Counted from the first letter of the stretch, positions 33,657 to 42,207 are shown. The stretch is DNA of 64,000 nucleotides from Arthrobacter sp. ATA002 (GCF_026898095.1 NZ_CP114015.1:1-64000); one strand, 5' to 3'. The notes: generated by a model from the letters alone, not told the origin. Made by a program: numbers and translations.

Positions 33657-33910
33657 ACGCGCGCCAGCGTCACCCGGTCCAGGACCGCCACGCCGCCCAT
33701 CAGGCGGTGGATGCGCATGAACTCCGTCGGCGAGACCTCCAGGTAGGTGGTGTCCGCCTTCGCGGGGAGCAGATCGGCGTGCATCCCGTCCAGCAGTTCC
33801 AGGAACAACCGGTTCGCCTCAGGGCGCGGCAGCGGGTCCGTGGCCGTGATCTTGTGCGTGGAGGCGGCCAGCTTGTAGCCGGTTTCAATGACAACGACAT
33901 ATTCATCCAT
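33650..33910 (-). CDS. Small hypothetical protein, 86 aa
   Basis: The frame starts MDEYVVVIETGYKLAASTHKITATDPLPRPEANRLFLELLDGMHADLLPAKADTTYLEVSPTEFMRIHRLMGGVAVLDRV. I do not recognise a family; codon use and amino-acid make-up look coding. It faces the operon on the opposite strand, overlapping the ligase stop by seven bases and leaving about 150 bases before the sulfhydrylase. Its upstream region holds no obvious operator. Confidence 0.6.
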   Translation of the reverse strand: MDEYVVVIETGYKLAASTHKITATDPLPRPEANRLFLELLDGMHADLLPAKADTTYLEVSPTEFMRIHRLMGGVAVLDRVTLARVH

Positions 33911-34064
33911 GGGAGTGCTGTCCTTCGCTGGTCCGTCCGGCGTCCTGCGCCGCTGCCCGTCCGCTGTATACCCGTCCCTGCTGAACATTCTTCGTCCGCC
34001 GACCCCAACTTGCAACGATCAACCAGCCGCTTTGCCGCGGTGACCAGAAAGGAGCACTCATTTC

Positions 34065-35406
34065 ATGAGTGATCGCCAGTTCGGCTTCCGGACCCGTGCC
34101 CTGCACGCCGGCGGAACGCCCGACGCCACACGGCGCCCGCGCCGTGCCCATCTACCAGAGCACATCGTTTGTCTTCAAAGACACCGACGACGCCGCCAAC
34201 CTCTTCTCGCTGCAGAAGTACGGCAACATCTACTCCCGCATCGGCAATCCGACCGTCGCTGCCTTCGAGGAACGCATCGCCTCACTCGAGGGCGGCATCG
34301 GGGCGGTGGCCACGGCGTCGGGCATGTCCGCGGAATTCGTGACCTTCGCCGCCCTGTGCGGGGCCGGCGACCATATTGTGGCCGCTGCCCAGCTGTACGG
34401 CGGCACGGTAACCCAGCTCGACGTCACCCTGCGCCGCTTCGGCATCGACACCACTTTCGTTCCCGGCACCGACCCGGCCGATTACGCCGCCGCCATCCGG
34501 GAGAACACCAAGGCCGTGTACGCCGAAGTGGTGGCCAACCCCAGCGGCGAAGTCACCGACATTGCCGGGCTGGCGAAGGTGGCGCACGACGCCGGCGTGC
34601 CGCTGATCCTCGATGCCACCCTGAGCACGCCGTACCTGGTGCGCCCGTTCGAGCACGGCGCGGACATCGTGATTCACTCCGCCACCAAGTTCCTCGGCGG
34701 GCACGGCACCACGCTGGGCGGCGTCGTCGTCGAATCCGGAAAGTTCAACTGGGGCAACGGCAAGTTCCCCGCCATGACCGAACCCGTGGCCAGCTACGGC
34801 AACATCTCCTGGTGGGGAAACTTCGGCGAGTACGGGTTCCTGACCAAACTGCGCTCCGAGCAGCTGCGCGACATTGGACCGACGCTGAGCGCAACATCGG
34901 CATTTGCCCTGCTGCAGGGCGTGGAAACCCTCCCGCAGCGCCTGGATGAACACCTGAAAAACGCGCAGGCCGTGGCCGAATGGCTGGAAGCCGACCCGCG
35001 CGTATCGTGGGTCAGCTACGCCGGCCTGCCGTCCCACCCGCACCATGAACGGGCCAAAAAGTACCTGCCCAAGGGGCCGGGATCGGTCTTCAGCTTTGGC
35101 GTCCGCGGCGGCCGCGAGGCCGGCAGAGCCTTTATCGAGGCCCTGCAGCTGGCCTCCCACCTGGCGAACGTGGGTGATTCACGGACCTTGGTCATCCATC
35201 CCGGATCCACCACGCACGGCCAGCTCTCCACCGAGCAGTTGTCCGCCGCCGGCGTCGCCGAGGACCTGATCCGCATTTCCGTGGGACTGGAGAACCTTGA
35301 GGACATCCTCTGGGACCTGGACCAAGCCCTTGACGCGGTAGTGTCCGCCGATGCCGCCGCCGTATCTGTTGTGCCGACCTTCGAGGAGCCCGCCCGTGTC
35401 AGCTGA
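34065..35406 (+). CDS. O-acetylhomoserine sulfhydrylase, frameshifted near the N-terminus
   Basis: This PLP enzyme makes homocysteine and acetate from O-acetylhomoserine and sulfide. The start MSDRQFGFRTRALHAGGTPDAT is normal for MetY. At about 34125, GCCACACGGCGCC lacks two bases compared with the expected ATTGARAVPIY; after that the frame is clean: YQSTSFVFKDTDDAANLF, YSRIGNPTVAAFEERIA, GASGMSAEF-like and the PLP-lysine region VIHSATKFLGGHGTTLGG. The corrected length is about 447 aa. The Shine-Dalgarno is GAAAGGAG. Context with the SAM riboswitch operon supports a role in methionine synthesis. Confidence 0.92.
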
Positions 35407-35902
35407 AATCGAATCCGAGCCGCGGACCTGGAGCGGGCCGGGCGCTCCCGAACGGCTCACGCTGCTGCGCCGGGCACGGTCGATCGCCATTGTCGGCGCC
35501 TCCGACAAGCCCTCCCGCGCGTCCTACTTCGTGGCCACGTATCTGCTCTCCTCCTCGCCGTACACGGTCTATTTCGTGAATCCGGTGGCCCGGGAGATCC
35601 TGGGCCGGCCGGTCTACGCCTCGCTGGCGGACCTGCCCGAGGTACCGGACATCGTGGATGTGTTCCGCCGCCACGATGACCTGCCGCAGGTGCTGGCGGA
35701 GTCCCTGGCCGTTGGCGCGAAAACGCTGTGGCTGCAGCTGGGGTCCTGGCATGAGGAAGTGGCCCGGGACGCGGAGGCAGCAGGAATGGACGTGGTGATG
35801 GACCGCTGCATCAAGATCGAGCACGCCCGGTTCCATGGCGGACTGAACCTGGCCGGGTTCAACACCGGCGTCATTTCCTCGAAGCGGCAGCTGACCGCCT
35901 GA
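35396..35902 (+). CDS. CoA-binding domain protein (second copy)
   Basis: The 168-aa protein starts at a GTG overlapping the end of the sulfhydrylase gene by 11 bases. It is a single CoA-binding Rossmann domain: SIAIVGASDKPSRASYFVATYLLSSSPYTVYFVNPVAREILGRPVYASLADLPEVPDIVDVFRRHDDLPQV and GMDVVMDRCIKIEHARF. Genes of this kind commonly follow O-acetylhomoserine sulfhydrylase genes in Actinobacteria, so a role connected to methionine synthesis is likely, though none is proven. A paralogue is at 25638-26066. Confidence 0.88.
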   Translation: MSAEIESEPRTWSGPGAPERLTLLRRARSIAIVGASDKPSRASYFVATYLLSSSPYTVYFVNPVAREILGRPVYASLADLPEVPDIVDVFRRHDDLPQVLAESLAVGAKTLWLQLGSWHEEVARDAEAAGMDVVMDRCIKIEHARFHGGLNLAGFNTGVISSKRQLTA

Positions 35903-35928
35903 GGACGGGCTGGAGCGGACCGGCCCGG

Positions 35929-36552
35929 TCAGCGGCCGCCCGGCCCAGCCCCGTTCGGAACAACGGGAGATTCCAGGGCGGCGCCCGGCGCGGGAAGGGG
36001 ATCTTCAACCGGCGGCGGAACTTCCGTTGCTGCGGGTGCCGCAGGGACTGCGGGTGCCGCGGGCACTCCGGCGGAAGGCGGCGGCAGGTATGCGCCGGGA
36101 TCGGCAGTTGCTTCGGCGGCGTCCCCGGGTTCGGTTTCCACCGGCGTTTCACCGGCGGTGAGCAGGGCTTCGTCCGGTGCCTCGGCCGGCAGCGGCTGCG
36201 TTTCCCCGTTGTCGTTACCGGGCAGCACCTGCTCGATGAGATCGGAGCAAAATGAATCGGTGGCTTGGCGCAGTTCATTGTTGGCGGCCACCCCGGTGGT
36301 GCCTGCCCCCATGGCTCCCGCGAGCGCAAAGCTCAGAATCAGCCCGCGGTGCCTCGGCGGCCCCTTGCGGGGCGGCACAGGTGTTTCGGTGAGCAGGGCG
36401 GCCAGCTCCCCCGTGGGCTCGGGGGCCGGAGCGGCCCGAAAGGACCGCAGGCGCCGCAGCCCCTCCAGGAGTTCCGGGGTTTCGTCAGTCCCACATTCGG
36501 CCAGGAGGTTCCGGATACACCGGTCATCACCGGGTTCAGGCGATTCGTTCAT
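35929..36552 (-). CDS. Probable anti-sigma factor, single-pass membrane protein
   Basis: The 207-aa protein has an acidic cytoplasmic N-terminus (RNLLAECGTDETPELLEGLRRLRSFRAAP), one membrane segment (GLILSFALAGAMGAGTTGVAA, about residues 68-88) and a long Pro/Ala/Glu-rich outer part. No HxxxCxxC zinc motif is present. It overlaps the sigma-factor gene by 17 bases, and such coupled pairs usually encode the cognate anti-sigma factor. The role is inferred from position and topology only. Confidence 0.65.
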   Translation of the reverse strand: MNESPEPGDDRCIRNLLAECGTDETPELLEGLRRLRSFRAAPAPEPTGELAALLTETPVPPRKGPPRHRGLILSFALAGAMGAGTTGVAANNELRQATDSFCSDLIEQVLPGNDNGETQPLPAEAPDEALLTAGETPVETEPGDAAEATADPGAYLPPPSAGVPAAPAVPAAPAATEVPPPVEDPLPAPGAALESPVVPNGAGPGGR

Positions 36553-37102
36553 GTGCCGGCGCCTCCTTTCGTTCCCGTTCCAACCGGTCCTTCAGTATTT
36601 TCAATGCCCTGCTTTGCAGCTGTTTGACGGCTCCTTCGCTGCAGCCCATGATTCTTGCGGTATCCCCGATGGACTGGTCGCCCACAACACGCAGCAACAG
36701 CACTTCCTGCTGCCGGGGCGTCAGGCCTTCCAAAAGCGCTGCAACCCCGGCCCCGGATTCGAGGACCGTCTGTTCGGCGGAAGCGCTGACGCGGACATCG
36801 TGGGCGTGTTGGAACTCGGCCAGCAGCGGTTGTCGCTCCCGCCGCCGGACGTCATCCACCATCCGTGCATGGGCCACCGAAAAAGCGAATGTCCGCATCC
36901 CGGACAGGCCTCCGGTGAGCGTGTCCAGTTTGCCGAACACCGTGAGGAAGACTTCCTGGGTTTGGGCCTCCGGGTCCTCACATCCTTTGCCCGTGAGGTA
37001 CGCGAGGATCGACGGGGCCAGCGCGTCGTAGATCCCGCGCAGCGCTTCGGGGTTCCCGCCGGCGGCGGCAGAGAGAACTTCCTCTCTCAGGGTTTTGGCC
37101 AA
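36536..37102 (-). CDS. ECF-type RNA polymerase sigma factor
   Basis: Region 2 is recognisable (LRGIYDALAPSILAYLTGKG..AQTQEVFLTVFGKLDTL..MRTFAFSVAHARMVDDVRRRER) and region 4 has the helix-turn-helix GLTPRQQEVLLLRVVGDQSIGDTARIMGCSEGAVKQLQSRALKIL. I prefer the TTG at 37102 (MAKTLREEV) behind GAGGAAAAG; the next upstream ATG at 37171 would lie in the tail of the preceding gene's terminator. The product is then 188 aa. It should direct transcription of an unknown stress regulon, with the overlapping membrane protein as its likely inhibitor. Confidence 0.82.
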   Translation of the reverse strand: MAKTLREEVLSAAAGGNPEALRGIYDALAPSILAYLTGKGCEDPEAQTQEVFLTVFGKLDTLTGGLSGMRTFAFSVAHARMVDDVRRRERQPLLAEFQHAHDVRVSASAEQTVLESGAGVAALLEGLTPRQQEVLLLRVVGDQSIGDTARIMGCSEGAVKQLQSRALKILKDRLERERKEAPAHERIA

Positions 37103-37174
37103 GATTCGGTCTTTTCCTCGCGTAAGGATGGGCGCCCCAAATACTACCCTGACGGTTTCGTCGCACTGCATGAA

Positions 37175-37228
37175 GAAACGACCGCACCGGGGCTCGTTGG
37201 GGGGATAAGCCTCGGTGCGGTCGTTCCA
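37175..37228 (-). terminator. Terminator of the nitrilase-family gene
   Basis: The 13-bp arms AACGACCGCACCG (37177-37189) and CGGTGCGGTCGTT (37213-37225) are exact complements; further pairs extend into the loop. Read on the minus strand the stem ends in GTTTCTTC. It lies between the nitrilase and the sigma factor on the same strand. Confidence 0.85.
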
Positions 37229-37280
37229 AAAGAGTAATCGTTACGGATCACCAAAAGGTTACGCGGTTACGAAAATAGTT

Positions 37281-38087
37281 TTATTGAGCGGAAACAATCC
37301 GGTCGTTGGCGGCAAAACGGCGGTTCCGGAGCACCGGCAGGAACTCCCGCACGTCGTCGATCCGCTTACGGGTCACATCGGCAGTGACCACTGCCTCGGC
37401 CTCATCGCCCAGGAAAGCCTGCGCCACACCCATGGGGTCCAGGATCGCCGAGTGGCCCACCGTGTGGCGGCTTGAGGTTCCCGCCGCGGCCACCCAAACG
37501 GTGTTCTCAATGGCGCGGGCCTTGAGCAGGGTTTCCCAGTGCTCAATCTTGTGCTCGCCCTTGAACCAGGCCGCCGGCACCGCCAGCAGGTCCGCGCCCT
37601 GGTCCGTGAGCGCACGTGCCAGTTCGGGGAACCGGATGTCGTAGCAGGTCATCAGCCCAACCTTGATGCCGTCAAGCTCAACAACCTTCACTCCGCCGTC
37701 GCCGGGTTTGATCCGCTCTGATTCGGCGTAGCTGAAGGCGTCGTACAGGTGCAGTTTGCGGTAGGTGTCGGCGATTCGCCCGGTAGCCTCGATCAGCACC
37801 AGCGTGTTGTAAGGCCGGTCCTCCCCGCTGGATTCATACCCGCCGGCAACGACGGCGATGCCCTGGTCAGCGGCGAGGAGGGACAGTTGCTGCACGAAGG
37901 TGGTCCAGCCGGCGTCGACCGCAGCGGCCAGGGGTCCCTCCACTTTGCCGACGCTGAACATGGATTCCTCCGGGAACACGATCAGCTCGGCACCCTCGGC
38001 CTTCGCCTTCGCCGCCAGGGAGCGCATCACCTCAAGGTTCGCTCCGACGTCACCCGTGGGACTGAACTGGCCTACGCTCACCAACAT
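37281..38087 (-). CDS. Carbon-nitrogen hydrolase (nitrilase superfamily)
   Basis: The 268-aa enzyme contains the Glu-Lys-Cys triad of the superfamily: E in LIVFPEESMFS (about residue 41), K in TYRKLHLYDAF (about 107) and the nucleophile C in GLMTCYDIRFPELARAL (about 141). Family members cleave small amides, for example omega-amidase acting on alpha-ketoglutaramate or deaminated glutathione amidase; HLYDAFSYAESERIKPG resembles those groups. The ATG at 38087 is preferred to the GTG 15 bases upstream, having AAGGCGG before it. It is a single-gene unit. Confidence 0.9.
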   Translation of the reverse strand: MLVSVGQFSPTGDVGANLEVMRSLAAKAKAEGAELIVFPEESMFSVGKVEGPLAAAVDAGWTTFVQQLSLLAADQGIAVVAGGYESSGEDRPYNTLVLIEATGRIADTYRKLHLYDAFSYAESERIKPGDGGVKVVELDGIKVGLMTCYDIRFPELARALTDQGADLLAVPAAWFKGEHKIEHWETLLKARAIENTVWVAAAGTSSRHTVGHSAILDPMGVAQAFLGDEAEAVVTADVTRKRIDDVREFLPVLRNRRFAANDRIVSAQ

Positions 38088-38201
38088 AACAACCGCCTTC
38101 ACCTGGATCCGAAGTTCTCCCCCAGCCTAAACCAGGACCCGGCAGGGCAGCAGGCCTTCCTGCCGCCGCCTAAATGAGAGTTACACCTAGACTGGGGCCG
38201 C

Positions 38202-39194
38202 ATGGACGAACTCACGTTGCCGACAGACCTGACCACTGCCCGCGGAACCCTCAACCCGGGCGCGGTGGGCTACTCCCGCACCCCGCTGCACCGCACCCCG
38301 CTGCCTGATGGACCTGCGGGCCGGCTGCGGACCAAGCGCTGGGAGTACTGGGGGATCCTGTCCCCCGAGCTGGCCGTGGGCATGACCATCGTGAACCTGG
38401 GATACGCGGCGAGCCTGCAGATCTACGTGCTGGTCCGGGCCACCGGGGAGGAAATCAGCATCGAGCCCCTGAAGCTCCTTCCATCCGCCGCCGATGTCCA
38501 GCTCCCCGATACCCTGCCCCCGCTGACCGCTCTTGCCGCCGCGGGCGATGTGTCGCTGCGCTTCCACGACGACGGCGCCGGCACCCACCTGCGGGCACGA
38601 TCACCGCGGGTGGCGGTGGACCTGTATGCCCCGGCCGGGGGCGATGTGCTGGGCGTGGTGGTGCCCTGGTCCGACCGGCGCTTCCAGTACACGCTCAAGG
38701 ACGTGGCCCGCAGCGTGTCCGGAACGGTGTCCGTGGACGGCAAAACCTACGAGCTGGGAACAGGCGCCTTTGCCGTCCTGGACCGCGGCCGCGGCCGCTG
38801 GCCGTACCGGACCACGTGGACCTGGGGCGCCGGATCGGGAACGGTGAACGGCACCCGGCTGGGCCTGCAGATCGGCGGGCAGTGGACCGCCGGAACGCCG
38901 GCCACCGAAAACGCGCTGATTGTGGACGGGCGGCTGCACCACTACGACGGCGAGCTGGACTTCGCGTACGACCTCACCGACCCGAACTCCACCTGGACAG
39001 TTCACGGACCGTGGATCGATGCCGTGCTGACGCCGTTCCACCGCCGAACCTCGGCGACCAAACTGGGCGTGATCTCCTCCGAGATCTGGCAGGCCTTTGG
39101 CGCCTGGACCGGAACGGCGCGCACTCCGGACGGCACCAGCTACTCGCTGGACGGGCTCGGCGGCTGGGTCGAGGAAGCACGGCACCGCTGGTAA
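38202..39194 (+). CDS. DUF2804 family protein
   Basis: The 330-aa protein shows the DUF2804 pattern: RTKRWEYWGILSPELAVGMTIVNLGYAASLQIYVL near the start, then DRRFQYTLKDVARSVSGTVSVDGKTYEL, GRGRWPYRTTWTWGAGSG and GLQIGGQWTAGTPATENALIVDGRLHH. The family resembles lipocalin-like hydroxysqualene or carotenoid-modifying barrels in repeats of W and G, but its activity is unknown. No signal peptide. It stands alone on the plus strand between two minus-strand units. Confidence 0.8.
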   Translation: MDELTLPTDLTTARGTLNPGAVGYSRTPLHRTPLPDGPAGRLRTKRWEYWGILSPELAVGMTIVNLGYAASLQIYVLVRATGEEISIEPLKLLPSAADVQLPDTLPPLTALAAAGDVSLRFHDDGAGTHLRARSPRVAVDLYAPAGGDVLGVVVPWSDRRFQYTLKDVARSVSGTVSVDGKTYELGTGAFAVLDRGRGRWPYRTTWTWGAGSGTVNGTRLGLQIGGQWTAGTPATENALIVDGRLHHYDGELDFAYDLTDPNSTWTVHGPWIDAVLTPFHRRTSATKLGVISSEIWQAFGAWTGTARTPDGTSYSLDGLGGWVEEARHRW

Positions 39195-39238
39195 TCAGGC
39201 ATCCCGAGCAGGCATGCAGCGCATCACCGGAGGAAGGA

Positions 39239-40720
39239 CTAGTCGGGCATGGCATTGGCAACCAGGATGCCTGCCCCGACGAAGAAGATGATCAGCGGAA
39301 CAACCGCGATGCGCACGGTGTAGACCATTGCTTCCCACGTGCCGCGCCGGCGGGCGGAGGATTCCCGTCCCGCCGGCCTTTGCAGCACCCTGCCCACCAC
39401 GAAGGGATTGTCGGCCCCGAGGGCAAGTTGCAGCCGGGCCAGGTACGCGGCGCGCGCCAGCCAGAGCAGGGCGGCCAGGCACGCGCCGGCGCCGGCGGCT
39501 GCCGGTGTGTCCGACTCGGAAAGCCCGGCCGCCGACAGCCCGGCGATGCCCGGGATCAGCCCTGCCCAGGCAATCCGCCGGGTCGACAGGTACATCTGCA
39601 CGCGGTTGTTCCAGTAGGCACGGCGGGCGTCGGTATCCGCCTTGTCCCAGGCGGCGAACAGCTCGGGGTACTGCCCCTGGCCCAGCAGGTGCTGGCTGGC
39701 AACCACCGGCAGGGCGGTCAGGGCCAGCGCAGCGGCTCCCAGCTGGTTTCCCCCGGACAGGGCAACCCAGAGCGCACTCGCGCTCACCCACACTTCCGCC
39801 GCTGCCGCCCACTTCATCGCCTTGAGCGCCCGGGGCGAAGACCTGATCTCATCCCTTAGATAACCCCGCGGCAGCCGCCGTTCGAGCCGACGGACGGAGA
39901 GGAAGAAGATTCCGCCAGCAGCGGCGGTGAGGCCCAGGGCCACGGCCGCTGCGATGAAGGGATTCGGCAGGACCAGCACGGAGATGATCCCAAAGAGGAT
40001 GCCCTGCAGCCACGGCAGATAGAGGAGGCGGCGCAGTCCCGTGAAGGCCAGTGCACGCAGGTCTTCGGCGCTTTCCTCATCAAACGGGTTGGCCGCCAGC
40101 GCAGAGGACAGCAGGGGTGCGCGGTCGCCCACCACCCGCTCACCGTCGTCGACAATGCCGGCGGCCTGCAGCAGCACAGCGCTGTTGGGGTGCGCGGCGA
40201 GCCCGGTCCGCAGAAGGTCATGGGCCTCGCTTTTACGGCCCAGCAGGTCCGCCGCCCGGGCGCCCAGGGCAAACGCGTCCTCGTGTTCCGGTGACAGGTT
40301 GATGGTATTCAGCGCGGCCTGCAACGCAACCTGCACATCCGTGCCATTGGAGCGGCGGTAAAAATGGGCGGATGCGACGGCGAGGTGAGCTGAGGGCTCC
40401 TGCGGGTGCTCCGCGGCGGCCTGCAGCGCAACGGACACCGACTCGTCGCTGCGCTTGGCACGGGTCAGGACGTAACTGAGCAGCGCCAGCGCCGGCAGCA
40501 TATCCGGCACCAGCTGCAGGGCTTCCCGAACGGCATGCTCGGATTCGGCCAGCTCCCCCAGGTTGGCCAGTCCACTGGCCAGGTAGAACCAGAGCCGCTC
40601 GTCATCAAGATGGTGGCCGATCTGGCCGCGGATCAGCGCCACGGCTTCCTCGTGCCGGCCCGCCTGCTCATACGCGGTGTAGCGGACGACTATCAGTTCC
40701 GGGTCGAGGACGTCGCTCAC
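39239..40720 (-). CDS. TPR-repeat membrane protein, partner of the AAA+ ATPase
   Basis: The 493-aa protein starts at GTG 40720, overlapping the stop of the AAA+ gene (GTGA). Residues 1-190 are tetratricopeptide repeats (AYEQAGRHEEAVALIRGQIGHHLDDERLWFYLASGLANLGELAESEHAVREALQLVPD and following). The second half holds about seven membrane segments, including LYLPWLQGILFGIISVLVLP, FIAAAVALGLTAAAGGIFFL and the last, VPLIIFFVGAGILVANA. I do not recognise a characterised family. The tight coupling suggests that the ATPase is recruited to the membrane by this protein. Confidence 0.78.
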   Translation of the reverse strand: MSDVLDPELIVVRYTAYEQAGRHEEAVALIRGQIGHHLDDERLWFYLASGLANLGELAESEHAVREALQLVPDMLPALALLSYVLTRAKRSDESVSVALQAAAEHPQEPSAHLAVASAHFYRRSNGTDVQVALQAALNTINLSPEHEDAFALGARAADLLGRKSEAHDLLRTGLAAHPNSAVLLQAAGIVDDGERVVGDRAPLLSSALAANPFDEESAEDLRALAFTGLRRLLYLPWLQGILFGIISVLVLPNPFIAAAVALGLTAAAGGIFFLSVRRLERRLPRGYLRDEIRSSPRALKAMKWAAAAEVWVSASALWVALSGGNQLGAAALALTALPVVASQHLLGQGQYPELFAAWDKADTDARRAYWNNRVQMYLSTRRIAWAGLIPGIAGLSAAGLSESDTPAAAGAGACLAALLWLARAAYLARLQLALGADNPFVVGRVLQRPAGRESSARRRGTWEAMVYTVRIAVVPLIIFFVGAGILVANAMPD

Positions 40721-42063
40721 AGCATGCTTCGCTGGCGCAGATACTCGGCCAGATCGTTGTAGCGGCCGTGCTCGTTGCTGAATTTCACCACGTTTCGCGA
40801 CGATTCCAGCCAAGCGAGGGTGGAGGGCCCGATCTCATCCAGCGCCGCGTTGATGTGCGTCATGGTGATGGGGCAGATCCGGTTGGCCTGGATGGATTCC
40901 GTCATGGCTTTCTCGGCGGCTGTCACACAGATGTGGGCCAGGTCCGCCCCGGAGAACATCTCGGTGCGGGAGGCGATGCCGGCCAGATCGATTCCGGCCA
41001 GCGGGCGGTCCCGGAGGTGATATTCCAGAATGGTCCGGCGCGCCTCGAAGTCCGGCGGTGTCACCAGCAGCGTGCGGTCCAGCCGGCCGGGACGCAGCAG
41101 TGCCTCGTCCAGGTCCCAGGGGTGGTTGGTGGCGGCCAGCAGATACAGGCCGTCATTGTTGCCCGCCATCGAGTCCATTTCAATCAACAGCTGGTTCACC
41201 ATCTGCCGGATCATCGCGTGGTGGCCCAGACCGCTGCGCTTCATCCCGATGGCGTCCACTTCGTCCAGGAACAGGACGGTCGGAGAGTGCGCGCGGGCGG
41301 AGTCGAAGACGGCCTTCATGTTCTTCTCGGTCACCCCGTGGTACGGATCGAGAATGTCCGTCATGGTCACGGACATGAACACGGCACCCAGCTCACCGGC
41401 CACCGCGCGGGCCAGGAAGGTCTTTCCGCAGCCGGGCGGCCCGTACAGCAGCAGCCCGCCGCGCAGCGACTTGCCGAAAGCCTTGGCCAGCTCGGCATTC
41501 TTCATGGGCTGCATAAAGGACTCGTTCAGCCGTTTCTTCACCGCATCCAGGCCACCCACATCCTTCAGGGTGACGGCGGGGGCCTCCGGCTCCAGCGGAG
41601 CTACTCCTTCGCCGCCCTCTCCGGCTGCCAGCTGGGGTTCCGGCAGGAAGGGCGGGGGAACGTCGGAGCCGACTTCGCTTTCGGCGCGGGTCCAGTCGAA
41701 AGCGGCGGCGGCCGGGTCCGCCGGTTCCACGGCGGGGTCAGGTTCCACAGGCTCCGGTTCCACGGCGGGGTCAGGTTCCACAGGCTCCGGTTCCACGGCG
41801 GGGTCAGATTCCACGGGTTCAGCGCTCCCGGTGCCGGAGGCTGCAGTGCCGGACGCCGACGTCAGCGCCGCCACGGTGCGGCCCAGGAGCTCCAGCGCCG
41901 CCGGATGGGCCGGTTCCCGCTGCAGCACAGCGTTTACTTCGCCGATTGTTTCGGTATGCCGGCCTGCGGCCAGCAGCATTTCCGCTACGTGAAGGCGAAG
42001 GGCTGCGTCCTCCGGGCTGGCTTCAACGGCCCGCCTCAGGCTGGCCAATACGTCGTCGTTCAT
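40717..42063 (-). CDS. AAA+ ATPase with N-terminal TPR (Cdc48/FtsH-like module)
   Basis: The 448-aa protein has one or two TPR units at residues 1-70, an acidic Pro/Glu-rich linker with three 11-residue repeats (PVEPDPAVEPE), and one classical AAA module: Walker A GPPGCGKTFLA, Walker B VLFLDEVDAIG, sensor 1 AATNHP, and the second region of homology WDLDEALLRPGRLDR with both arginine fingers. No protease or second AAA domain is present. It begins behind GGGGAA and is coupled to the membrane TPR gene by a GTGA overlap. Substrates are unknown; it may remodel membrane or protein complexes. Confidence 0.85.
   Translation of the reverse strand: MNDDVLASLRRAVEASPEDAALRLHVAEMLLAAGRHTETIGEVNAVLQREPAHPAALELLGRTVAALTSASGTAASGTGSAEPVESDPAVEPEPVEPDPAVEPEPVEPDPAVEPADPAAAAFDWTRAESEVGSDVPPPFLPEPQLAAGEGGEGVAPLEPEAPAVTLKDVGGLDAVKKRLNESFMQPMKNAELAKAFGKSLRGGLLLYGPPGCGKTFLARAVAGELGAVFMSVTMTDILDPYHGVTEKNMKAVFDSARAHSPTVLFLDEVDAIGMKRSGLGHHAMIRQMVNQLLIEMDSMAGNNDGLYLLAATNHPWDLDEALLRPGRLDRTLLVTPPDFEARRTILEYHLRDRPLAGIDLAGIASRTEMFSGADLAHICVTAAEKAMTESIQANRICPITMTHINAALDEIGPSTLAWLESSRNVVKFSNEHGRYNDLAEYLRQRSML
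41723..41821 (-). repeat. Three 33-bp coding repeats in the AAA+ linker
   Basis: Two exact 33-bp units (41723-41755, 41756-41788) and a degenerate third (41789-41821) encode the acidic repeat EPDPAVEPEPV. The unit length is a multiple of three, so copy-number change keeps the frame. Confidence 0.9.
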
Positions 42064-42207
42064 TTCCCCGTGGTCCTTCCCCGATATGCGTGACACCAAT
42101 TACTCTGCCACGGCGGCGGCGTTACCGCGGGGAACCACATCTGCCGGCGTCGGAAGCAGCGAGCGGGCGCAGCCGGGGCGGCGGCCGGAAATCGGTACGC
42201 TAACTGC

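Noticed and set aside
40768-42093. A 441-codon plus-strand frame opposite the AAA+ gene
   Set aside because: It repeats the pattern of a complement shadow (FHGGVRFHRLR repeats mirror the linker repeats) and the AAA+ motifs on the minus strand are unambiguous.
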